DNA from: Actinomortierella ambigua
Taxonomy: Eukaryota > Mortierellomycota > Mortierellomycetes > Mortierellales > Mortierellaceae
DNA: 64,000 nucleotides
NCBI GenBank assembly: GCA_016098155.1
Contig: JAAAJB010000038.1
Coordinates: 43,523 to 107,522 of the forward strand
Direction of reading: 5' to 3'
The notes beneath the pieces are model-generated. The model did not search any database. It was given only the letters and a program-made list of their open reading frames with translations, and had not been told where the DNA came from. Of this stretch, positions 1-8,879 are shown piece by piece (position 1 is the stretch's first letter; every line of letters starts with the position of its first letter). The position numbers were made by a program, and so were the translations under genes.

Positions 1-55
1 GGCCATCCCCTCCGCCTCCTGAATGGCATAGTCTACTCTACACAATGCTCACTAG

Positions 56-3000
56 AATCACTTTGGTGTTCCACCAACTCGCCACCTAGAATCTGATGTA
101 GCCAACCCAGTAGCTGGCTCGCTAGACAGCGCGCGATGGGGACTACCACCAGACCACGCATACTCTGTGGAGCAGGAAAACACAGGCAGAGCAAGCAGAG
201 GCAGTGGAGGCAACAACTTTAACAGAAATCGGCGTTCAGACCCCGAGAAGCTCGACCAAGCAGCTCCCCCCGAGCCAGACGTCGATGAAGACGTCAAAAA
301 AGCAAGGCGAAAAACAATGGATCCAGTACCGTTTCAGTTCCATACACCACCGAACCCCGACGGGTCGCCAGGTGACTGTACGGCGAAGCAGAACACAGCT
401 ATTCAAATATCCACACAGCTGGGCACCATGGTATCCAAGCTTGGCGGTCGTTATCCGGCTCTAAAGGATGTCGCGGGCGACCTCGCGCAGGCTGTCAGAT
501 CGATGCCAGCAAAAGACTCTAAACTGGAAGAACTGGTTACCCGATACCGAACTGTGATGTATGGCCTCATCGGACTTGACCACTACGTCCCCTACATGAG
601 CACCAGAGCCAAAGTAATCATACAGCCTCTCCTCAATATAACCGACTCAATGGAGACGGCCCTGAAAGATCTCATGGGTTGTCTTTCGGGAATCACGTAC
701 GACAATGCACCGCCACCGGCATTATTCAGAGTGAAAAAGGACGCTGATTGCAAAGTGCTCCGGGGTATTTACGACAAGCTCTACGTGAGGGCCACAGAAG
801 CAGCCTCCAAAACACAATCTTCTCGTTCCCACAAGATGCAGATCGAGGCGGCCTTGGCCAAGCTTCGGTTTCAGTCGGCGAGCGCGTATCTATCGGATCA
901 AGGTGCCCCTGAGGCAATTGAGCGGATTTCTATCGACGATGGCGAACAGTCAGAGCTAGACGACGACTTGGCCTTGTCGATGAGCCTTGCGCTTGCCGCT
1001 GGCGATGCTTTCCAGGCTTGCCAACACGGCCGCGCCTTGAAGGCGGTCGAGAAAGAGGCATCGGCATCGGAGATCCGACAGTATGAACAGGATATCTACG
1101 ATCGGCTCGGCAAATACAGTCGTAGCAGGGATCCCGCCGGTGCTCAGCCGTATTCGGGATGCGAAGAGGATCACCAGTCGCTTGTTGAGGCAGTAGGCTC
1201 CGCCCTCGAAACCCTTGCCTCTAGTCCAGACCAATCACAAACTGCCTTCAGAATGGCGGATAACATCCTTGAGCGCTTTCTTGAGCACATCCAGGGTCGC
1301 ATTATGGCCCCTTCAGCTCAAGGAAATTTCCATGTCGAGCTGCAGCAGCTCGATATTGCGTTTGCAGAGTTGCTTCGGACGATCGATAGGGTACCGAACG
1401 ACAACCCTTATGCAGCCATGAGGAGATTTTCGAGTCCACTAAGTCGGATCGAAGGTGGAATCTTCCAGCTGAACGTCTGCTTACTGAACAGAGTACAAAG
1501 TGCGCCTGATGTGTCCACCAGCAGAAGCAGCGGTGCCGATCATACGACTCTCCGCTGCAATTCTGCCGCTGAATTGTACCGAGGCATTCTCCAAGAAACG
1601 CTAGATGAACTCGATAGGCCGGTTCAAGATCAGGACGACACGGACACGCGCCGGAAGGCGATCGAGCTCTTGCGCTCAAGAATCGTACTGCTTGCAAGGA
1701 CGACAAACCTTTGGAACGATGACGCCAAGGGACTGGTGGCCGAGATTGATAGTGTTCCGGCTTGGCGAGGCGCGGAGCGCTCAGAGGCCCTCAATCTGAT
1801 TGGTGACGACTTTGTCGCTCAGTTAAAGGCCACACTTGCCGACGACCACAACAACAACAACAACAACGGCGCCGCTGTTGTTGGTGCGGTGGAGGCAATT
1901 CCATTGATCAGAGCAGGATCCGTCATGCTCCAGGCATGCAATAACGTCCAGAGGAAAACATCAGACGCAGATCCTTTCTTGGAGGAGGTGCGTGATGCCG
2001 ATCAGGGCTCAGAGGACAGCAATACTTCCAAGGGCCAAGTCGCGCACCAAGAAGAGCATATTCCATCAGAAGCAACCCGCGATGGCAGCGGAGCAAAACT
2101 GGCAGCTGTGCCGCGTGAGAATAACAACAGCGTCGATCACATCAACAGCGTCGTGGATGATGACGATGACCTAGAAATAGCATACGAGATGCACAAACCG
2201 ATCAAAGGCGCTGAGGACAACGGGAATCGACCGATCGTCAAACGCGCGACCGCTGACGCCAAAACGGACGATGGCAGCCCGATCACTGGAGTGATTGAGG
2301 CCATCGCCAAAGCCGCCGAATCTGCTATCAATGCTACCAAGGAGGCCGTCAAAGATGCACAGTCCGGGATTGCATTCGTCTTTGGCGTAGCAGGTTGGGC
2401 CGCTGACAAAGAACCGTCGAACCCTGGGTGTCCCAACCCAACGACATCGCCTACGGCTTGTCCCGCCTCCTACAGCACGAGTACGGGGGGAGCGACAACT
2501 GCCACTCAAAGTACTACGCATGGTAAGGATATTTCAAGATTTAACAACAGTGCTAATAATCAAAATCACCCCTCAATCCATGACATCCATGGGGGCGCCG
2601 GTATCAGATGATTGTGATTTCCCAGTGCCAACCAACTCTGGCCATCCTACTGGGCCACTATTGTCGCGATGTGAAGCTACATCAAGTACGGGGTCCAGAA
2701 GAACATCTAAGAATGAAGCCAACATAATCCAGAAGTGCCACTCCCTGCAAATCCATGTGGTTAATACACCAAAAACATCAAGCCAAGCGACATCAACAAG
2801 ATGCGGTGACCACAGCGGCATTTATCCTATGTACAACAACCTCCAGCACATGGATTGAGCGATTGAACGGAGTCAATTTTATGGGCAAGCATAGCAAAAT
2901 GCATTGAGCACTCAGGAGAACGTACCACACCACTAGAAACAAACCAAATGCAAGAAAGCATAAATGGCGATGGCCAAACGTCCATATTAACAAAATGAAG

Positions 3001-5189
3001 AATTGAAAACACGTTGTGAAACGACCTCCGAGTAGCCGAAGACATTTGACTTATTCATTTGAACTGGATCTCTGACAAAATAGAGAGCAGCGAGAGGCCT
3101 ACAACAACAGTATCCACTGAGCGCGAGACAAGCACACGAGCCTCTCCGACAACGAGCCCAGCCAGTGCCACCGGGTCAGTCACTCCATCTGGGCAGCCGT
3201 CTGCTAGCGTCTCCGCCACGGCATCTGGGCAGCCGTCTGCTAGCGTCTCCGCCACGACATCTGAGCAGCACTCTGCTAGTGCATCACCAGCGACTAGTTC
3301 ACCAAGTGTAACGAATTCGGCCTCCACATCTGCGCAACCATCTGCCAGTGCTTCACCGACGAAATCGGCTTCTGCATCTGAACATCCGTCTGCTAGTGTC
3401 TCCGCCACGACATCTGAGCGGTCCTCTGCTAGTGCATCNNNNNNNNNNCTCTGCTAGTGCATCACCAGCGACTAGTTCACCAAGTGTAACGAATTCGGCC
3501 TCCACATCTGCGCAACCATCTGCCAGTGCTTCACCGACGAAATCGGCTTCTGCATCTGAACATCCGTCTGCTAGTGTCTCCGCCACGACATCTGAGCGGT
3601 CCTCTGCTAGTGCATCCCCAGCGACTAGCAGCACGGCATCTGAGCACCCCTCCGCTAGCGCCTCGCCAGCGACTGTGACTACGTCGGCAACCGCATCTGA
3701 GCAGCCCTCTACCAGTGCATCACCAGTGGCTAGCCCGGCGACAACCAGCGGGTCGGCCACCAAATCGGCTTCTGAATCGTCTGCTAGCGTCTCCGCTACA
3801 GCATCTGCGCACTCCTCCGCCAGTGCATCGCCAGCGACTAGTCCGGTGACTACCTCAGAATCAACCACCACATCCGGACAGCCATCTACCAGTGCATCAC
3901 CAACGACCAGCCCTTCGTCATCTGGACAACCCTCCGCAAGCCCCTCATCAGCGACTAGGTCGACCGAATCTGAACAGCCCACTACCAGTACACCATCAGC
4001 GACGAGCACAGCAGAAGCTACAACATCGACACCAGAGACAAGTTCATCGACTACGACTACCGAAGCTGAGACGACGACCACCACTGAGGCCACAACCACA
4101 ACCACTACGTCTGCTTCCCCGCTACCGTCGCTTGGACCTCTGCCAAAGCAATCGACCTGTATTCGAGAGATGTTGGAGCTGGGCGACTCGATCATGCAAT
4201 TCCGACAGCTAGCCTTCCACCTTGAGACCATGAACGAGACGGCGTTCACGACGCTGAGCTGGCAGGTCGTGGCCCTGGAGCGGGTCAGCCAATCCTTGAT
4301 CCAACATGGCGCCAAGTACGCACGCCTGTACCTGAATGCCATCTGGACCATCTTCCGCACCATCCTCACCGAGCTCGAACAGTCCCAAGCCGACTTTGTC
4401 AACCCGAGCGAATTCAACAGCACCGTGCGCTCCTTGAGTGCCATGGTCCAATCCTCCCTGATTGCCAAGCAATGCTTCGCAACCGTACCCGCCAGGAACC
4501 GCGAAGGCAACAGCGCCTCCTTCGCCCGATTCGAGAGACCATCGCAACAGCATGAGGCCGTCGGCCACGGCAGCAATCAAGCTCAGGAGGCCCACCACAC
4601 CGAGGACGATTACTTCCAGGACGATGTGGACGAGAACCAGACAAAGGTCGCGAGACTGGAGCAGCAAGTGTTGGAGGGCGATGCCAAGAGCGACACGCTT
4701 GCGCAGGTCCGAGAGAGGCTCGAGGCCTGGAAGACCTTGCAGGACCTGTCCCTGGATGAAGAGGTTGAGAAGAAGGAGACCTGCTCCATCCTGGGCCCTC
4801 TGGTCGACGAAGCCGCGCAATCGAGCCAACGTCTCTGGAAGGCATCGCTCGCCGAGCTCGATCAACAGATAGACGAAGCCACTTCTGCCGAGGCGATGAT
4901 TTCCTCCACGACCATGCAAAAGCGTGCCCGAACCGAGCTCACGCTCAAGGCGATCGAGCTGTTCAACAAGGGTCTCAATCGTGCACGGTCCATCTCGGAC
5001 GCGAACGATATTACCTGGGCCGCCGTCGATCTGTCGGGCTTGATTAGCCAGCTGACCCCCGTCAAGGAGACCTTGAGTTTGACCTCGGCCAACACGGCCC
5101 CTGTGACCGCTTACAAGACCTTGGATGCCATGGCTCGCGCTATGCAGGCTTGTCGACGCGCGGAATGGAGCCATGCCACACACAACTGA
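56..5189 (+). CDS. Large helical protein with Ser/Thr-rich stalk, function unknown, 5' incomplete
   Basis: I do not recognise this protein. An open frame runs from 56 (just after a TAG at 53-55 that could be a splice acceptor) and has no ATG before 316, so the true start probably lies in an exon outside the window. The first exon encodes a mostly helical region with an Asn run, ending in a Ser/Thr/Pro-rich stretch. A donor at 2523 and an acceptor ending at 3083 are phase-compatible (phase 1) and would join that stretch to a long Ser/Thr-rich stalk (about 3084-4130), then a helical C-terminal domain with Asp/Glu-rich segments ending at 5189. The 561-nt intron is long for this locus, so two separate genes remain possible. 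The stalk contains a 10-N gap flanked by a perfect duplication that breaks the frame. Cell-wall or surface placement is only suggested by the mucin-like stalk; no signal peptide or membrane segment is visible. AATAAA follows at 5348. Confidence 0.6.
3084..4130 (+). repeat. Degenerate Ser/Thr/Ala/Pro tandem repeats in coding sequence
   Basis: The coding sequence is made of degenerate units of roughly 10-14 codons built on SGQPSASVSA-, SEQHSASASPATS- and SEHPSASVSATTS-like segments, ending in a Thr/Glu-rich section. This composition is typical of heavily O-glycosylated stalks, but attachment of sugars is inference. Such repeats also explain why the assembly failed here. Confidence 0.8.
3271..3616. 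repeat. Perfect 168-bp duplication flanking a 10-N scaffold gap
   Basis: Positions 3271-3438 and 3449-3616 are identical, separated by exactly ten N at 3439-3448. The reading frame before the gap and the one after it are out of register by 178 nt (3n+1). Removing one copy plus the N run puts the Ser/Thr-rich frame back in register. This is what overlapping contig ends joined without merging would look like. Confidence 0.9.
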
Positions 5190-5459
5190 GCGTTTTTTTT
5201 TATGAACCCCTAATGGGTTACTAGCTCATCTTTTTTTTCTTCTTTTTTCCATTCTCAAAGTTGTTCCCCCCCCCTCCCCTCTCTTGGTCTTCGCATATAA
5301 TTTTTTTTTCGATTCAGTACTCACTATTGCGATACCGTCTATACACAAATAAATACCCAAAGTTGAAAAAACGCAAGTTATATTATAGGAATGAATCCAA
5401 AAAAGGGGGCTGAGGAGCAAGGTATATATAATCCCGCCATTTTTTTTTTACTCTCCTTC
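5190..5459. other. Convergent intergenic region with poly(A) signal
   Basis: This short T-rich gap separates two convergent genes. It has several T8-T9 runs and an AATAAA at 5348-5353 in plus orientation, suited to 3'-end formation of the upstream gene. No coding potential seen. Confidence 0.6.
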
Positions 5460-8400
5460 TCAATCATCCTCCCAGCTGAGGCCGCCCAACAGATCGCTCA
5501 TACTGGTCTCCTCCACCGAGCTCTTTTGCCAACCACTCAGCGTCCCCTGCATGATCCGCTCGATATCCCCTTCCGAGATGCCGAGCGCATCTCCCATCGT
5601 GATACAGCTCAGCTTCCCACTCGTGTTGCGCAGCCGCGCAAGCGCATACAACGCCTGCGCCGTGATGCCCGAACACCCAATGATCGTCAGACACACCAGC
5701 GACGTCGCATGCTCCGACAGCAGCTCCATCGACTCGTTCGTCAACGAATGGTTGTAGCTCAGATCCAACAGCTGAAGCTGCGGACAATTCTCACACAATT
5801 GCCCTATCGTTGCGTCCGAGATCTCGGTTGACTCGTTGTCGCTTTCATCGTCGTCGTCATCATCATCATCATCATCACCTTGTTGTTGTTGTTGTTGTTG
5901 TTGTCGTTCATGCTCATCTTCATCGTCGTTGCGGTTTTGGTTGACGCCCGTGGACGATGTCGACGTGCCTGCTGATGCTACTCCTGAAAATGATTGAACT
6001 TCCTGTATAGGCGACGAATTCGAGCGCCGTCGCGGACGTTGTGGTTGTTGCCTCTTTAAGCTCGGGCTCGCCTCATCCGGATGGATACGAGCCAGGGTGA
6101 GCCATTCGAGCTGGTGACAATGGGTGGCCAGGGCTCGGACGGCTGCATCCTGGATCAGCCCGGTCCTCGAGAGATCCAGCCATCGAATCTTGGGACAGTG
6201 TTCCGTCAGCTCAAACACCGTCTTCCCTGTCACAAGCTCGCAGTTGGAGGCCCGAAGATGCGTCAGGTGGGCTCCACAGGCACGCAACACCATCGCCAGC
6301 CCTTCGTCCGTCACTTGCCAACATCCAGCAATATCCAATGACTCGAGCTTCACGTGAATGAGACGACGGTGGTCCATTGGCTCGGCCATCGCCACAACAG
6401 CAGCAGTAGCCGATACTGTTGTGGTTGGATGCCCTTCGCAGCATTGGACCACAGCAGCAGCAGCATCATCGTCGTCGTCCACACCCATCACAGGGACAGG
6501 CTGGACCAGTCTGGCCAGGCCCCTGTCGGTGATACGCCAGCAACCGGCCAAATGCAAAGACACCAGCTGCTCTCGAGCCACACACTCCGAGTCCCGGATC
6601 ATTTCAAGGCCACGGTCTGTGATACGCGTGCACTCGGACAGCGTCAGCCGGGCCAGATTGGGGCAATGGTCTAGAATGATTTGGAGCGTTTGGTCCGAGA
6701 TAAAGTCGTGTCGCGTCAGGGGACTCGTCTCCATGTCCTTAAAGTCGAAATCGGCGTCAGCCGCGAATTGGGGGTGGGGTGGCACTCCTTGCTGTTGTTG
6801 CTGCTGTTGTTGCTGCTGCTGCTGTTGTTGCTGTTGTTGCTGTTGCTGTTGATTCTGTGGCTGCTGCTGTAGAGTCGCCTGTTGTGGATCCAGATGGTCC
6901 TCATGGCCATTCGCTACACTCTCCTCGTCGAAATCGCTGATCGGTCGGTGGCCAAACAGGAACGAGAGATAGCTCCGACGACGCTGTGGCTCTTGGCCAT
7001 TACTGTTGTTATTGTTGTTATTGTCATTGTTGACATTGTTCGCAGGTGGAAAGGCCATTGCTGCTGCTGGGGCATTTCCACGAAGCTGGTCAATCATCCG
7101 AGAGGCTCGCCAACGAGGCTCAAGGTGTTGTTGAGGGTACAAACTGGTGTGGTGTCGAAAGGGGGTATCTTGCTGCAGGTTGACAACCTTAATCCAATGA
7201 CCACAGGTCAAAAGGGGGAGCGCTTGGGGCAGTCCGTCCAGAGGGCAAAGTTCAGAGAGCCGTTGTCGCCGTTCTCTGGCCCGTTGCTTCTTGCGGAGCC
7301 TTTCTAGCGTGCCTGCAAAAGGGAAAGTAAACGGTCGAGAGGCCGTCTCCAACGGCGACGACGACAACGAAGATGAAAAAGACGACGCAGACGACGATCG
7401 AGACCGCTGGGATCGATTTGCAAGGGATAGAGATGCCACATCTGGGTCTGCCTCCTCCATGTCCGTCTCGTCACCAGAGACACTGCTGTCCAAAGCACCC
7501 TGGTCCTTGTCAGGGTCCCGTTCGTCCTCCGACAGCGGCTGCTGCTGCCTCGGCGGCGGCGAAGGGCTAGCAGTGTGCAATTCGCGGGGCTGGGCAGGCT
7601 TGATGAATGAATGCAAAAAGTTGAATCCATTCATCAACATCATGAGGGGAGTCTCGTCCTCGGCCGAGTCATATGCTGTGCCCTCGCTATCGTCAAGCTC
7701 AAAGAACTCTCCCCCGATATCATCCAGTGTGCAGCTCACTGTCTGTTTCTCGAGCTGGGCAAGCTGTGACTGAATCTTGTTGAATGCTGCCTCGTGCTTC
7801 TGGACATCACGCGCAACCCGCTCGACCTCTGTACCGTCATCGTCGTCGCTCCAAAAGTAGTCGGCATAGCCAAGGCCCTCTCCCTCGTCGCCACTCTTCC
7901 TTTCGAGGTTGGCAAGATGATGCGATAAAAAGTCGATGCAAGCCTGCTCCTCCCGTGCGAGATTGTGCAGTTGACGACGTTGCCTCTTTCTCTCTTCCCG
8001 CCTCCTCTTGCGCTCGCGAGCCTTGAATCGCTCCTTGCGCTTCCACTCTAGCCACTCGGCGTACTCTTGTTGCTCCGCCTCTGAGAGCCGCTCGATTTGA
8101 ATATGGTTATGGTGAAAGGCCTGGATGCTTGAAATGATACGCTGCCTGGAGGTCGAGATGAGGTCATGTCCGTGTGGGTGGTGGTGATGGGCGTCCTGGT
8201 GGCAACAGACCGAATCGACTGTCTGAGGGTTGTGCTGTTGGTGTTGTTTGTCGACACTTTGTCTCCTCATTCTCTCACTTCTCTTCGCTTGTGCCTCTAC
8301 GTCATATGTGCAGCTACTCCGTGGTAATGATGAGGGCAGATGGACAGCTGTACTAACAGTTGTTGGCATTGGTGTACTGGTCGAGAGAGCGGTGCTCGTC

Positions 8401-8663
8401 AACGTCCTTCGCTTAGAGAAGCCTGGCGGGGACGCTTGGCTAAAGCGGGGCCAGTGGCGAGACCAAAGAATACGAGGGCTCTTCCAAATGACAGGGCCAA
8501 GGAGCCGGTACCACTCGTGGCAAACCAGCATGCATGTCAGCTGGCGCGACCGAGGCAAGTGGTTAAAGACGACGACCAATACTTCGGGCGGCAAAGCGCT
8601 GTTAATGGAGAGAGTCTTTCGCACCTTGCTCTTGGATCGGTGCTGCAGCGATGTTGATGGCAT
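5460..8663 (-). CDS. F-box/LRR protein with polyglutamine and acidic tracts
   Basis: A single-exon protein of 1067 aa starting at an ATG (8663). An F-box lies at about residues 22-67 (LPPEVLVVVFNHLP...LVCHEWYRLL), so it likely recruits substrates to an SCF ubiquitin ligase by binding Skp1. A very basic Arg/Lys helix (about 205-260) and a long Ser-rich linker follow. Cys-containing leucine-rich repeats of the Grr1/Amn1 type (LSECTRITDRGLEMI, LAGCWRITDRGLARL, IAGCWQVTDEGLAMV) fill the C-terminal half. The LRR array is interrupted by a Gln tract followed by a run of Asp. A Gln tract of about 20 residues (6790-6852) precedes the repeats. Related to Grr1/Amn1/FBXL proteins; at 1067 aa it is longer than Amn1, and the target is unknown. 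Confidence 0.85.
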   Translation of the reverse strand: MPSTSLQHRSKSKVRKTLSINSALPPEVLVVVFNHLPRSRQLTCMLVCHEWYRLLGPVIWKSPRILWSRHWPRFSQASPPGFSKRRTLTSTALSTSTPMPTTVSTAVHLPSSLPRSSCTYDVEAQAKRSERMRRQSVDKQHQQHNPQTVDSVCCHQDAHHHHPHGHDLISTSRQRIISSIQAFHHNHIQIERLSEAEQQEYAEWLEWKRKERFKARERKRRREERKRQRRQLHNLAREEQACIDFLSHHLANLERKSGDEGEGLGYADYFWSDDDDGTEVERVARDVQKHEAAFNKIQSQLAQLEKQTVSCTLDDIGGEFFELDDSEGTAYDSAEDETPLMMLMNGFNFLHSFIKPAQPRELHTASPSPPPRQQQPLSEDERDPDKDQGALDSSVSGDETDMEEADPDVASLSLANRSQRSRSSSASSFSSSLSSSPLETASRPFTFPFAGTLERLRKKQRARERRQRLSELCPLDGLPQALPLLTCGHWIKVVNLQQDTPFRHHTSLYPQQHLEPRWRASRMIDQLRGNAPAAAMAFPPANNVNNDNNNNNNSNGQEPQRRRSYLSFLFGHRPISDFDEESVANGHEDHLDPQQATLQQQPQNQQQQQQQQQQQQQQQQQQQQQGVPPHPQFAADADFDFKDMETSPLTRHDFISDQTLQIILDHCPNLARLTLSECTRITDRGLEMIRDSECVAREQLVSLHLAGCWRITDRGLARLVQPVPVMGVDDDDDAAAAVVQCCEGHPTTTVSATAAVVAMAEPMDHRRLIHVKLESLDIAGCWQVTDEGLAMVLRACGAHLTHLRASNCELVTGKTVFELTEHCPKIRWLDLSRTGLIQDAAVRALATHCHQLEWLTLARIHPDEASPSLKRQQPQRPRRRSNSSPIQEVQSFSGVASAGTSTSSTGVNQNRNDDEDEHERQQQQQQQQGDDDDDDDDDDESDNESTEISDATIGQLCENCPQLQLLDLSYNHSLTNESMELLSEHATSLVCLTIIGCSGITAQALYALARLRNTSGKLSCITMGDALGISEGDIERIMQGTLSGWQKSSVEETSMSDLLGGLSWEDD
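6790..6852 (-). repeat. CAG/CAA trinucleotide tract encoding polyglutamine
   Basis: Mixed CAG and CAA codons on the minus strand encode about 20 consecutive Gln in the F-box/LRR protein. The interrupted codon mix should make the tract less prone to slippage than pure CAG. A second, shorter Gln tract next to an Asp run is encoded around 5850-5905. Confidence 0.85.
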
Positions 8664-8879
8664 TTCTTGGAAACGCTGGGAAGCTGGAGGCTGGATGGGG
8701 CGTCAATATATAGTAGTAGTGAAGAGTTGGATGAGTGTGCAAGCGGGGGTTTGTGGGGTGAAGAGGAAAAAAAAAAAAAAAAAAAGCCAAAGGACCTTCC
8801 AAAAAAAAAAAAAAAAAAAAGTGACGGTCATTACCACATTTGGCCAGTACAAGTTTCTATTCAATCATATGAACCAGTT
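8664..8879. other. Intergenic/5' leader with long A runs
   Basis: This gap separates two minus-strand genes. It holds two long A runs (about 8767-8785 and 8802-8820) that are T runs on the transcribed strand. No gene seen. Confidence 0.5.

Noticed and set aside
3059..3457. Apparent pseudogene or frameshift in the stalk gene
   Set aside because: The frame break coincides exactly with the N gap and duplicated flanks, so an assembly cause is far more likely.
3353..4576. 407-codon minus-strand frame opposite the Ser/Thr stalk
   Set aside because: Mirror of a repetitive coding sequence; Val/Ala/Asp-rich with no motif, and it reads across the N gap.
4209..5183. 324-codon minus-strand frame
   Set aside because: Antisense shadow of the GC-rich C-terminal domain of the plus-strand gene.
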